Shown here: piece by piece, positions 12,201 to 20,939 of the stretch | Position numbering within the stretch: position 1 is the stretch's first letter | Layout of the letters: every line of letters starts with the position of its first letter | Source of the DNA: Pyrrhosoma nymphula | Taxonomy: Eukaryota; Arthropoda; Insecta; Odonata; Coenagrionidae | DNA: 64,000 nt | Assembly: GCA_963573305.1 (NCBI GenBank) | Contig: OY754335.1 | Span: forward strand, 52,783,985-52,847,984 | Direction of reading: 5' to 3' | The notes under the pieces: model-generated | The model's database searches: none | What the model was told of the DNA's origin: nothing | Seen by the model: the letters and a program-made list of their open reading frames with translations, nothing else | Program-made: the position numbers and the translations under genes

Positions 12201-15200
12201 AAATAATTTTACTAAGAACCACGAATCCCACTTTTTTTGTGTTATTTCTCAGGTGACTTTGTGTGTTGATGTGAACAAATTGACAGTTGGTGCTTTTGAA
12301 GAGATGGTTCTAAAAAAAGGTTTGCACATGGTGGCACCTGATATGATGATACATGGGAAGGACTCAGTTCTCATCTCAAGTGAAGATGAAGAATTGAATG
12401 AAAATAAATCAAAAACCTTGGTGGTATGTATTTTTTTCTGAGTTTTCTCCATTACCTTTGCAAGTAATTTAGGGACCTCCCATAAATTTCTTATGCATGC
12501 ATGAGACCACCAAAGCATATGCATGAAATCTTTCACAGTATTTTAATGATATTTGTTGAAAGAATTGCACCAGTGATGACAAGTACAATAATTTGATTCC
12601 ATCATGAATGAGTTTCAAGAATGAATGCATGGAAATCGTTTCCTTACTTCAATTCATATTTTTGCAAATTCTGTATTCGCAAATCAAATCACCGATGGCG
12701 GTGCTGATGTCACATCCAAGATGGCCACTCAACGGATGTTGTTGTTGGGATTTGCGTAACGCTGGTGCATACCTATATTTCCTCATTTTCGAACGAGTTT
12801 CAGGAAGTTAAACATCATGAGTACCATTTACACCTTTCAAATGGTGAAATATTGAGGTACATGGGCGGTCATGGTGACTCGAGATGCGTACTCGAAGGGA
12901 ATGCGTATTAAATGCAGGACTTGTTGTTGTTGTCGGATTCCGGGAAAAAGAGGAAAAATGAATTTCTATATTTTCCCTAGTCCTTCAAACCAGTGGACTC
13001 ACCAAAATCAGTGGTGAGTTGCGATTTGGAGACTCTGTGAACGTAAAAATATTCACTTGTACATGTAAAGCCAGGTTATCTGGACGGTGTAAGCACATCG
13101 GCGCCGTACTGCCGTATTTAAATAGGTGAGGGATCACTTAAGTGTTGTAGGTTTTCTTGAGTATTTTCGTTCAACTTCTCTTATCTGAAATGTTTTCATG
13201 TTTGCGTTATTTATTTCTTTGGTGTTACCTCTCGTCAGAAATGACATAAATGAGCTGGAAGAACTTTCTTCAACAGACGTAAAGTGCCTGTGGTCCGGTG
13301 ACAAGAAGGCAGTACCTACTCCTGATCTAATGATTTCTTTGACAAATTTGATACCAATTGTGCACTTGCAAAAGAACATTTTAACTAATATCCCTCATTG
13401 GATGAGTAAGAGGAAGAGCAAGTGATTAAATCTTTGAAAGCAGGCATATCAGTTGATTTTCTATATATTGCATGAAATAGAAGAGCATTACCACCTAGGC
13501 AAGCACAAAGGCTCTATTTTGAATACGAGATATTTTGTAATTCTGGATAAAATTATGGTAATTATGTGGTGTCACAGATAAAATGCTAAGAAAATTCCAT
13601 GAAGTCATATGGGAGACAACAGATTACATTGAGGATTTATGCTTTCAGAAATTGATAAAAATTAGATGATTTCCTTAAAAATAGAGGATGATTAAGCCAG
13701 ATATAATGAGATTCGCATAGTTTTAATTAGGAAGCCCTTATCTACCATTATGTCATCAAAATGTGATTCAATTTTACCATCAGCCCACGTTTTTAAAATA
13801 TAATCTTATCAGAGGCTCTACCACCATAGGTGTCACTAATAAACCTTATTAGCCCACCAGGGGTAAACCCAACCATAAATTTAGTAGTATGCCCTCCTTT
13901 GTAGTAGGAATGGCTTAGGATCTTGCACTTTCAGCACGTATATTTAGCCATTCGGATTTCAGTGCAGAAAAGGACAACCCGAACCCTTCTAAAATTTTCA
14001 AAACATCTTGGCATATGCTTTGAACTCCATTTATTAATGTCATTGACACTTCCAGCAAGCGTATGACATTCACTGGGATTAATTCTTTTTTGAAACTACA
14101 AACTATTTTGGTACCCGATCTCACCATAAATTCCAACAAATCTTTTCATTTTCAGTTCCACTCTCTATAGACACCTTATAACTTCTCGTTCATGTAAGAA
14201 TCCAGTCTCATATTGCTTATGAAATATTATTCTGGGGAAACAAAAGTCTCTTCTGGAAAGATGTTCTCATTGCAATAAGTCATGCTTGACCTCCCTTTCC
14301 GCACCCCTGGCAGATCCTTTTTCCAAAACTATTCCATCCTCACACTTCCATCCTTATACATTCTAAACTGCGCCTTGTTTGTCAAACAAAACCCTCATAT
14401 CTTCCTCTCTTACCTTGACATAAACCCCTATCACAATTGCAATAGTGTAAACATTCATTTATCACAAAATTCAACGTCTGTATCGCAGTATGCCCCTCGT
14501 AATGCAGCAGTAATCTACAATCAATTACCTTCCGATATAAAATCCATAACATCTCTAATTGTAAGAAACATTTGAAGCTACTGTTACTAAACGAAGCAGA
14601 TTACTGCATTAAGGAATGTTAGTAATAACTGTAACAATGGTAAAATATAATTTGATATCTTTTTCCTTCATAGCCATGTTATATCTTTGTTTATGTTTAT
14701 CAATTATTTTCTGTTTTCATATCTGACGATTCCCTTGTTCCCTGATAGCCGACAGAAATGAAATTACTATATTTTTATTAAACCAATAATAGATAAACCA
14801 ATTGGAATTTATGTTCCCCACTCCCACAAAATCTGGATTCGTCCGAATACGGTAAAAAAACTTGCGCTCGACTTTTCAGCTATCAACATCATAAATAATT
14901 CATTTCCTGAAAATGCATTTGGTTTTAATTTGGTGGATGACACTAAATGATGCGATTTTTTATTAAGTTTCCATTACTATTTCATAAAAGCAAGAATTGT
15001 ATGAAACAAAGTCTTAACTTTCATAACTTATCACTCAGCCAACCAAATTGTGCATAAATGCTTTACGCATTGCGCATAAGGGCTTTAATCCAAGATCTTA
15101 TTCGGTCACATTTCTCCCTAATTTTTAACTTGTTTGTTACGTAAACAAACTCCCCTTCCGAAGGAAAGGCATGGAAACTCTTAAGTGGAGTTACGATTTT

Positions 15201-18200
15201 CCACAGACGAGCACTGGGGTACAGAGTGGTTACTTTTCGAAGTAGTCTTTCTTGGGGAAAACTTTGCATGTTCGCCCTCCATGTCGTCTCACCGTCAACG
15301 TGAGCAAAACCCACACGAGGTGGACCACACACAGTAATGGGTGATACATTTAATTAAATGATATGTGATTTTAAATGAAATGCTGGAGCAGGGGTGATAC
15401 GAAAATTATGGGGGAAAAGGCAGCGTGAGAGGCAAGAAAAAGTACGGGTGAGCGGTGGAAATGATAAGGCCAAGGGGATGGAAGTAGGGAAAAACAAATA
15501 AAAAGGAAAGGTTGAAGACGTGAATGTGATGGGTGAAATGAAAAAATGATATGATTAGTCCTGAAAAGAAGTGATAAAGGATGAAGAGAGAGTACACTTT
15601 GAACACAAATCAGTTTGACATCTTTCAACCACGAGACCGCGCAGGAATCAAAGCCAGAAGTGAGCTAGACGAGCCATAGCTAACATCGTTCCAATGTTTC
15701 GCACTTTCCCCTGTAGTTGACGTCTTCCTAGGCTGGAATGGTGAATACATACAAAAGGCAGCATATTTTTATTGTCACGGAGTCAAATTATTGAAAGAGG
15801 GTATGTCTCTCTTGGAATGTGTTCTTTTGGCTATTCAAAACACTAATTCCTGGAAATTCACCTGAAAAAAATATTATTTGTAAAGGGATTAAATTTCCAC
15901 ACACCTGTGTTTCATCATGCGATCATGTGAGTGTCTACATGCAAAGTTCCTTCTAATATTTCACAGAGAATTATGTATTTTCTATTCACTTTGAAGGAAT
16001 CTTACCTATGGTTTGACCCAGGCAACTTCTTTCTAGCTCAAAATTTTCATTGAAGATAGCTTCATGATTCCAAGGAAAGGTTTTCTTGCTCTAATAAACC
16101 TCTTTTCTTATAGGAATGTGGAGTAACTGATGGAACTATACTTGATTGTGATGACTTCCTCCAGAATTATGACCTTAGCATTACTATTTGTCATAGGTGA
16201 GCCCATTTCAGCTTCTAAGTACCTAACTTATGCTAAGTAAATAATGTGTTTCTATGTTATTGATTTCTTCAATTGAAATTGGAGCTTTGTCGATGCTGTT
16301 CAGTGATTTAAAAATCTTATTACACGTATTATGAGGATTACCTACTTTTGATGCATATCACTTCATGTTATAAGAATGGCATGTTGTCTTCAGGGAAATG
16401 GGGCGTGATGAACCAGAGTTTGTTATAACAAGTGATCCAGATGTGCTGAAGCCTAAGGAGGACAATTCCAGTAAAAAGCCAGGTGAGTGCCCTATTGAAA
16501 ATGCCCTATAGGAATTTTTTTTTCCCACAGTAATTTGACAATGGGAACTCGAAATTTTCCTATAGGAAATTTTTTCCTATAGGAAATAATTTTCCTATAG
16601 GAAATAATTTTCCTGTTGGAAATTTCCTATAGGAAACAATTTTCCTATAGGAAATAATTTTCCCATTGGAAAATAGTCTCAGATACATAACCTTAAAAAA
16701 AAACGCCACCGTTAGGATTAGATCGGGGAACCTTCAGTGCATGAGTCGCCGACTCTGACCACTACACCAACTGACTGATTTGAAGAGTGAGCGATCTCAT
16801 AAGTATAACTTTGGTATTAGTTGAGAGAGGATTGATTTTTTTAATCCTTTCTCAACTAATGCTCTCTCAACTAATTTTAATGATTGATAGAAGAGAGAGG
16901 ATGAGTTTTTTTAATTTCGAAAGAGGATTGCTGCACACCTACAGAGTCATAAGGCCGTTTAACTCGGGCATGAAATTGCACAACTTCAAACTGCATTTTT
17001 TCTCAATCGGGCGTGCAATCATTTTCGAATTAGAGCAGAAGCTATTTTGCTACCTCGCGTTCATGCATTCACGCATGCGTTCTTGCAATTCATGGCTTAC
17101 CGTGTTTACACGATGCATTTACCCGCGCAAGTACGTGGCTGGACAGATGCGTGAACACATTCACCAAATTAGAACGAGCTATTTTCTGTCCACGCATTTG
17201 CGCAATTTGGAGTGTTTACACGGTGAAAATTTGATGGTGATTGTATTCACGCATCTACCCGCGCGGGTAAAGCATCGTGTAAATACGACACCATGCAATT
17301 TGAAATTCACGTTCGTACTTACATCAGATTGTACGTGCCCCGTGTAAAACGCCGGACTATGGCAAAGGGAGAAGAACTTCATGTGTTATGCCAGATATAG
17401 TTTGCGTTACACTGGAATTGGAATGGAACTGACTATGTGAGTTCCATACCGGTGAACCATTTTTTAATGAATTTCTAACTTTTTCTTAAAAATTTTTTAT
17501 TGACAATAATATATGTTTTAATTATAAATGAAATATTGTAAAAACTTGTCTTGTATGGCGATGTATGCATTATATTTGTGAGAATGCAGAACCATTGATA
17601 AAATGAAATGTTTTCTTTTTTTAATTTCGAATTAATTAGAATTTTTCGCACTATGGGAAACATTCTTAATGTACCTATAATAAATATTTGTTCTATAGAA
17701 ATATTGCTAATTCCTATAGGAAACCTTTTTCCATTGTCAAATATTCATGCTATAGGAAAATTTCTTATAACTAGAGGGTTATTTTCTCATTCCTATAGGA
17801 AAATAGTCGTGCTATAGGAAATTTCTCGTTCCTATAGGAAAATATTCGTCCAATAGGAATATTTCTCGTTCCTATAGGAAAATATTCGTCCTATAGGGAA
17901 ATTTCTCGTTCCTATAGGAAATTTCTCGTTCCTATAGGAAAATATTCGTCCTATAGGAAAATTCCTCGTTCCTATAGGAAAATATTCGTCCTTTAGGAAA
18001 ATTTCTCATTCATATAGGAAAAAATTTTTGTTCCTATTGGAAATGTCTTGTTCCTATAGGAAAATATTCGTCCTATAGGAAAATTCCTCGTTCCTATAGG
18101 AAAATATTCGTCCTATAGGAAAAAATTTTTGTTCCTATTGGAAATGTCTTGTTCCTATAGGAAAATATTCGTCCTATAGGAAAATTCCTCGTTCCTATAG

Positions 18201-20939
18201 GAAAATATTCGTCCTATAGGAAAATTTCTCATTCCTATAGGAAAAATTTTTTGTTCCTATTGGAAATGTCTTGTTCCTATAGGAAAATATTCGTCCTATA
18301 GGAAAATTCCTCGTTCCTATAGGAAAATATTCGTCCTATAGGAAAATTTATCATTCCTATAGGAAAATTTCTCGTTCCTATAGGAAACTTTCTTGTACCT
18401 ATAGGAAATTTATTGTTCCTATAGGAAGCTTCATCGTTCCTGTAGGAAACTGTAATTCCTATAGGAATTCACATAATTCCTATAGGAAACCAGTGGGGCA
18501 TTTTCAATAGGGTGGAATAGAGAGCTTTAGATGTATTTTTTGTTTTACATTTCAAAGTATTACAGTAAAACCCCGCTTTTACGTCCCCGGAATTTACGTT
18601 TTCCCGTGATTTACAACATTTTCTCCCGGTCCCAAAAATGTTTGCATCATTATAATGTATTTTCATCCCGCTATTTACACTTTCAAAACCCGCCATTTAC
18701 GACATTGAAGGCAAGAAAGCTGGCGCACTTCAACTGGCGACCCTTCGAGCGTGATTAATGTTAAATATGGATAAAATACATGCTTAAACATGATGGATGA
18801 ATGATGATTTATTTGGTTTCCTTTAAAAACACAATTATTCATTTGATGGTAGCACATTACATCGATAGCATTGCTGAAAAGTATATATGCCGGATATTGT
18901 AATGCCTTCGATCGGGATTCTCGAATTGGTACTAAGGAGCCATACCAGATAGAATTCTCTTCCCTGGCCGTACTAGCTGTTTAAACAGTACATTTAAATT
19001 GTAGCGGATGCCATAAATATATTTAATTAGATATTATTTGGCCAACTATCGCTGTCATTGTGGCGAAAAGTTAAAACTTATGTTAACTCTTGTTCTCATA
19101 CTTCGCAGCGATCTTTTTCTTATTTCTCGTAACTCCCGCGCTAATGCCGTTCATCTTATGTTCTTAGCTTTTTAGTTACTTCACCTTTAGTTTTATTTAA
19201 TGTGCAATTACTTACGGCAATCGTGAGGAAACGTATTTTAAAATGGAAAACAAGCGTGTGAGATAATCGCTATCATTGGAAGAAAAAAATCAACATTTTG
19301 CAAAGGGAATTGACTCTAATATGGGCCCTCGCGTGTCCCTGACCGAAGAACTTGATATACCAGTGTAACTAGTCCTTAAAGTACATGAGCAAGGATACTT
19401 CGAATAATAAACACTAGACCTTAACGTGACTTTTGTTACTCCATTTATTGCACATGGCTGACTCGATTGCTGACAGGTCTACCAACATACAATTCTACAT
19501 CGGCATTGACAGGTCTACCATTACAATCCTACAACCAGGTTCAACGTGGAACACAACTGTAAAAACCCGTAAATGTATAGAGAAAAGAGCTAAGGACTGC
19601 GGCCCTATTGGTAAAAGGCGTAATTACATTAAATACTCCAAGTACGATGAACTTGAAGAAATATTGAAGACATTGTTTAAATCTTCCCCCGAAATAAGGC
19701 CGAATAACCACTGCTAGAGGCGCTCGGCGCACTGATGTCTTCAAAGAATCAAATGGATGTTTACACCGTTTCAAAAGTCGATATAAATATTGTCTATAAA
19801 ATGATTTTTGGTGAATCTAACAGTGTAGGTACTCTACATTGATCCTGAAACAGTTTCTCACTGGAAGTGCACAACTTTGCATAATTATGTTGATGGCTAT
19901 GCCTATACGCTTAAAGACATTTTTTATGTGGGCGAGACAGGTCTTTTTTTAAAATAATGCCACACAAGACCCTATAGACTTCAAAGGGGACCCTTGTCAT
20001 GGGGCCAAGCTCAGCAAAGGTCGCCTTACTGTTTTATCAGGAGCTAATCCAGATGGCAGTGAGAGACTGAAGCCCTTTGTTTTTGAAAAGTCCAAAAATC
20101 CACGTTGCTTTAAAAATATTAAGATAGATCTTGGCTACAACCTATGAGCCATCACAAAGGCATGGATGACATAGACAATTGTTGAAGGAAAAATGTATGC
20201 CCTTGATGCAAAGATAAATATATGTAGGTAGACACCACCTCAAATCAAGTTAAGTTAAAATATGAGAATACGTTTATTTTTTGTTAACTTTTGTTTATTC
20301 ATTTATTTGTCTGTTCGGTGACCCATCAAATATCAAACATCACCTGTTAATTTAAATAAAATTATTTAACATTAGGCTATGATTTTGCTTCTATTTCCGA
20401 CAAATTACGATTTCCCTCTTTACACTTTCCCGCGATTTACACTTTTATCCTTCATCCCCGTCAAAAGTGTAAAAGAGAGGTTTTACTGTATTTTAATTAA
20501 GTTTTTCAAGTAGCATTTAGACCAATTTTGTGATAGCTATGATTAGTATTGTTGTTATGAGTATACCAAAGGGTCAGTATTAGATTATGTTCTAGAAAAC
20601 AGCAATAGGTAATGAGAATCTCGAAGGTTGAACAAGAATTGAGAATGTTTTTGGCATTGTATCATGATGGTTGTTCTGTAGGGAATAGCGTTGGTTTATG
20701 TTCGACTGTAGTAGTAACACAATCTTATTAAATTGATCGATTGTTTTGCAGAAGAGGAGGATGATGATGACTTGACATGCATAGGTGATGCTGTTACAGT
20801 GTCTGATTCAGAGGAGGAACACTTACCAGCCGCTGTGAAACGCAAGAGTAATCAAGATGGCAATGGAACAGAAGATGTGGGGAAGAGCAAGAGGTTGAAG
20901 GTTGACTCTGTTACTGATCATGAAGTTATAATTTTGTAA
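3088..20939 (+). CDS. UBA2: SUMO-activating enzyme subunit 2 (UBA2), 3' part of gene
   Basis: UBA2 is the catalytic half of the SAE1-UBA2 E1. It adenylates SUMO, carries it on a cysteine thioester and passes it to UBC9, mainly in the nucleus. Eight exons join in frame: 3088-3206, 9516-9645, 9744-9856, 11831-11935, 12253-12423, 16114-16196, 16394-16482 and 20752-20939. They encode 331 residues plus a stop. Recognisable blocks, in order, are LIWDKDD (after residue 43), SMAGNIIPAIATSNAIIAG (residues 83-101), the second zinc-ligand pair CYIC (C147, C150), the ubiquitin-fold domain (about 156-240) with DDFLQ, an acidic stretch, and a basic nuclear localisation segment (KRK at 299, KSKRLK at 314). 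The order and spacing match animal UBA2. The adenylation core start and the catalytic cysteine lie upstream of the window. All junctions are GT-AG and phase-consistent, and there is no premature stop. The identification rests on family memory, not a search. Confidence 0.95.
3207..3834. other. UBA2 intron, no further feature
   Basis: The start of a 6.3-kb intron (3207-9515). No repeat or coding signal was recognised in this part. Confidence 0.6.
3835..4181. mobile_element. 347-bp MITE with 15-bp perfect TIRs
   Basis: Termini AAGCCTCGTTCACAA (3835-3849) and its exact reverse complement (4167-4181) bound a 347-bp unit. The interior is rich in AACTTA, TTAACT and GTTGAG words that recur in both orientations. 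No convincing target-site duplication is visible, so the superfamily is open. It has no coding capacity. Confidence 0.8.
4182..6225. other. UBA2 intron, about 2 kb with nothing recognised
   Basis: Several short open frames overlap on both strands at 4557-5087 and 5841-6111, but none shows a domain, splice-consistent context or similarity I recognise. The block 5970-6130 is GC-richer than its surroundings and may be part of an unrecognised repeat. Confidence 0.5.
6226..6930 (+). pseudogene. Tigger/pogo transposon 5' end with interrupted transposase
   Basis: A Tigger-like terminus, CAGTAGAGTGTCGATTATCC, starts at 6226 directly after a TA dinucleotide. An ATG at about 6490 opens a frame reading MSNSSKNRKHAVLDISEKLK..., ending GVGITTV near 6620. 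This is the N-terminal helix-turn-helix of pogo/CENP-B-type transposases. The frame is broken by a SINE (about 6621-6838). Family sequence resumes at about 6836 as MKNQAILLDYASKSEE, which is the block that normally follows directly. No DDE catalytic part was found downstream, so the copy is dead. Confidence 0.82.
6621..6838 (+). mobile_element. tRNA-derived SINE with AAAT tail
   Basis: The head is tRNA-like. It has an A-box-like segment GGCCTCGGTGGCGGCGGGG, an anticodon-loop-like CTGCTAA, and a clear B box in GCGGGTTCGAATCCCGCC (about 6676-6693). A roughly 90-bp tRNA-unrelated body follows, then a tail of repeated AAAT/AAATAAAT (about 6803-6835). It is inserted inside the Tigger transposase frame, so it is younger than that element. 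Target duplications are not clear. Confidence 0.88.
6931..7539. other. GC-rich intronic sequence, unrecognised
   Basis: This intronic stretch contains a GC-rich block (about 7000-7400) with overlapping open frames on both strands and no recognised domain. It may be interior or flanking sequence of the Tigger element. No exon of UBA2 fits here. Confidence 0.45.
7540..8854. mobile_element. 1.3-kb TIR element (CAGGGTGTCCGG ends), unclassified
   Basis: The ends are CAGGGTGTCCGG (7540-7551) and its exact reverse complement (8843-8854). TTTGG occurs immediately outside both ends (7535-7539 and 8855-8859), a possible 5-bp target duplication. Both subterminal regions carry repeats of GGAAAACTCAGGGAA and CTGGAAAACC. 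No transposase was recognised, so it appears non-autonomous. The superfamily is uncertain. Confidence 0.78.
8860..9515. other. UBA2 intron; possible Tigger-like terminus at 9196
   Basis: The sequence ending TATTGAGTTTCTACTG (to about 9195), followed by TA, resembles an inverted pogo/Tigger terminus, related to but not identical with the one at 6226. It could be the 3' end of that element or of a separate MITE. The stretch ends with the 3' splice site TTATATTTCAG at 9515. Confidence 0.35.
9516..9645 (+). CDS. UBA2: UBA2 exon B
   Basis: Encodes KEGENGVLIWDKDDDVAMDF... to ...RFDVK plus one base of the next codon. The LIWDKDD..AMDFV..A.N.R.HIF pattern is characteristic of UBA2. It is bounded by TTTCAG and GTAAGT. 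Confidence 0.95.
9744..9856 (+). CDS. UBA2: UBA2 exon C
   Basis: Completes the split serine codon and encodes MAGNIIPAIATSNAIIAGVI then VLHALKILRDKIEDCKS. The near-invariant MAGNIIPAIATTNA-type block belongs to the adenylation domain fold of ubiquitin-like E1 enzymes. It is bounded by CTTCAACAG and GTAAGT. Confidence 0.96.
9857..10410. other. UBA2 intron, no feature before the hAT element
   Basis: AT-rich intronic sequence. Its last eight bases, GTGGTAAA (10403-10410), are the left target duplication of the hAT element that follows. Confidence 0.6.
10411..11525 (-). mobile_element. hAT transposon remnant with transposase fragment
   Basis: Bounded by TAGGGGTGG... and ...GATCCCTA, and flanked by a perfect 8-bp duplication GTGGTAAA (10403-10410 and 11526-11533). 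The reverse strand between about 11500 and 10880 reads as decayed hAT transposase. It contains SLSITTDTWTSINTISYLAV (around 11260-11300), the signature that opens the hAT catalytic region, then a TDNAAN-type motif and a LAHTLNL-like stretch, with frameshifts and stops. Internal deletions make it non-functional. Subterminal sequence carries GGGTCGGGTCGAA repeats at one end and matching CGACC/GGTCGGG words at the other. Confidence 0.9.
11534..11830. other. UBA2 intron, nothing recognised
   Basis: Intronic sequence between the hAT right TSD and exon D. It ends in the acceptor ATATTTCCAG. Confidence 0.6.
11831..11935 (+). CDS. UBA2: UBA2 exon D (zinc-ligand pair)
   Basis: Encodes VYLRLQPNPRNRVLVSEQ... 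then KCYICSPKHT. The CYIC pair corresponds to the second half of the structural zinc site of UBA2; the first CxxC lies upstream of the window. It is phase 0 at both ends. Confidence 0.95.
11936..12252. other. UBA2 intron, nothing recognised
   Basis: A short intron of 317 bp between exons D and E with a clear acceptor, TTATTTCTCAG. No other feature was seen. Confidence 0.7.
12253..12423 (+). CDS. UBA2: UBA2 exon E (start of ubiquitin-fold domain)
   Basis: Encodes VTLCVDVNKLTVGAFEEMVL... through LISSEDEELNENKSKTLV. The donor is taken at 12424 (GTATGT) rather than 12421 because KTLV-ECGVTDG restores the family pattern K.LSEFG.. across the junction. This domain recruits the E2 enzyme UBC9 in characterised homologues. 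Confidence 0.94.
12424..12840. other. UBA2 intron, nothing recognised
   Basis: The first part of a 3.7-kb intron. No repeat or coding signal was identified before the SWIM-type remnant. Confidence 0.55.
12841..13425 (+). pseudogene. SWIM zinc-finger gene or element remnant
   Basis: Reading through stops, the + strand gives a MGGHGDSR...LEGNAY segment, then SDSGKKRKNEF, then PVDSPKSVVS. Next is CTCKARLSGRCKHIGAVLPY (about 13060-13120), a textbook SWIM zinc finger of the form CxCx(n)CxH. A donor-like GTGAGG (13127) and acceptor-like CTCGTCAG (13238) would join it to NDINELEELSSTDVKCLWSG. This layout is typical of SWIM-containing proteins of invertebrate multigene or transposable families that often also carry a YqaJ-type nuclease; the nuclease part is not convincing here. 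In-frame stops make it a remnant. Confidence 0.7.
13426..14270. other. UBA2 intron, unrecognised
   Basis: AT-rich sequence following the SWIM remnant. Parts may be its decayed 3' end. A 74-codon frame on the - strand at 13915-14139 has no recognised domain. Confidence 0.45.
14275..14620 (+). pseudogene. LINE reverse-transcriptase C-terminal remnant
   Basis: The frame reads LTLPSLYILNCALFVKQNPH, then SVSQYAPRNAAVIYNQLPSD and IKSITSLIVRNI. This is the C-terminal region of jockey-like non-LTR retrotransposon ORF2: PSLYI.E...FV, an aromatic-Lys/Arg block, and YN.LP..IK. The 5' part of the element is missing, as expected for a 5'-truncated LINE. Confidence 0.75.
14621..16113. other. UBA2 intron, about 1.5 kb unrecognised
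   Basis: Contains an 89-codon open frame on the - strand (15063-15332) and purine-rich sequence at 15380-15600. Neither has a recognised domain or repeat hallmark. It ends with the acceptor TTTCTTATAG. Confidence 0.5.
16114..16196 (+). CDS. UBA2: UBA2 exon F
   Basis: Encodes ECGVTDGTILDCDDFLQNYD and LSITICH plus two bases of an Arg codon. It contains the conserved DDFLQ.Y core of the UBA2 ubiquitin-fold domain. The donor is GTGAGC. Confidence 0.95.
16394..16482 (+). CDS. UBA2: UBA2 exon G
   Basis: Completes the split Arg codon and encodes EMGRDEPEFVITSDPDVLKP then KEDNSSKKP, which ends the ubiquitin-fold domain and starts the disordered tail. The donor GTGAGTG is followed immediately by a foldback transposon at 16490, so only seven bases of original intron remain at the 5' end. 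Confidence 0.93.
16694..16782 (-). ncRNA. tRNA-like Pol III unit (SINE head or tRNA pseudogene)
   Basis: On the - strand, TCAGTTGGTGTAGTGGTCAG contains an A-box match. About 35 bases later GGTTCCCCGATCT matches a B box. The unit ends in GGTGGCG followed by a run of T, a Pol III terminator. The anticodon arm does not fold convincingly, so this is tRNA-derived rather than a working tRNA. Confidence 0.6.
16952..17355. mobile_element. MITE with GGCCGTTT...-type TIRs, nested
   Basis: The left end GGCCGTTTAACTCGGGC and the right end GCCCCGTGTAAAACGCCGG are imperfect inverted copies. The interior has several GCGTAAATAC / CATGCGTGAA-like words in both orientations. A related, shorter sequence lies at about 61787-62005, ending CCTCGTGTAAAACGGCC. 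It lies inside the CCTATAGG element, so it is probably a later insertion. Confidence 0.6.
17702..18495. repeat. 20-bp tandem array of TCCTATAGGA palindromes
   Basis: The basic monomer is 20 bp, TTCCTATAGGAAAATATTCG alternating with TCCTATAGGAAAATTCCTCG. The same variant monomer with TTCCTATTGG returns at 18031, 18132 and 18254, showing a higher-order period of five to six monomers. Each monomer is centred on a perfect 10-bp palindrome, so the array can pair in very many registers. Confidence 0.92.
18563..20488 (+). mobile_element. Tigger/pogo element with decayed transposase
   Basis: Flanked by TA on both sides. The left end is CAGTAAAACCCCGCTTTTAC and the right end reads ...TAAAAGAGAGGTTTTACTG, inverted copies of each other. 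Within, from about 19240, SLSLEEKNQHFAKGIDSN is a worn pogo N-terminal HTH. IKYSKYDELEEILKTLF (about 19625-19680) matches the CENP-B-type region. The catalytic region at about 19890-20170 reads RDRSFFK (from DETGLFFK), PCHGAKLSKGRLTVL, DGSERLKPFVFEKSKNPRCF and AITKAWMT. Stops and frameshifts are frequent. Terminal AAATTTACG / TTTACACTT words repeat in both arms. Confidence 0.9.
19240..20190 (+). pseudogene. Tigger transposase pseudogene
   Basis: This is the coding relic inside the 1.9-kb Tigger element. It has recognisable HTH, CENP-B-like and DDE segments in the correct order but in different frames. The closest family pattern is the Tigger group that reads ADETGLFFK...GKSANPRCFK. The first catalytic acidic motif has decayed: the sequence at about 19930 reads CGRDRSFFK. 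Confidence 0.85.
20752..20939 (+). CDS. UBA2: UBA2 exon H (C-terminus)
   Basis: Completes a split Glu codon and encodes EEDDDDLTCIGDAVTVSDSE and onward to HEVIIL, then TAA at 20937-20939. An acidic patch rich in Ser/Asp/Glu is followed by two basic clusters (KRK and KSKRLK). This layout fits the nuclear-localisation tail of UBA2. The acceptor is TTGTTTTGCAG. Confidence 0.94.

Larger units (their letters stand above)
16490..18512. mobile_element. Foldback-type element with CCTATAGG palindrome arrays
   Basis: The left end reads CCCTATTGAAAATGCCCTAT and the right end ...GGGGCATTTTCAATAGGG, its reverse complement. TG/TG flanks are the only possible duplication. Both arms carry the palindrome TCCTATAGGA: a few copies at 16555-16680 and more than 25 copies at 17710-18495. 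Between them lie a tRNA-like Pol III unit and a smaller MITE, apparently nested. A 186-codon open frame at 16787-17347 crosses those nested repeats and is not regarded as a gene. A related solo left end occurs at 29295. No transposase was seen, so it is probably non-autonomous. Confidence 0.85.

Noticed and set aside
13915..14139. Minus-strand frame as part of the SWIM-type gene
   Set aside because: It lies on the opposite strand to the SWIM remnant and shows no reliable motif.
15063..15332. 89-codon minus-strand frame in a UBA2 intron
   Set aside because: No similarity recognised and no supporting splice sites or repeat ends.
16787..17347. 186-codon open reading frame
   Set aside because: It runs through a tRNA-like unit's edge and a TIR-bounded MITE inside a transposon, has no recognised domain, and its sequence recurs in degenerate form at 61787-62005.
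17702..18495. Regularly spaced repeats resembling a CRISPR array
   Set aside because: The units are contiguous 20-bp palindromic monomers without unique spacers, in an animal intron.
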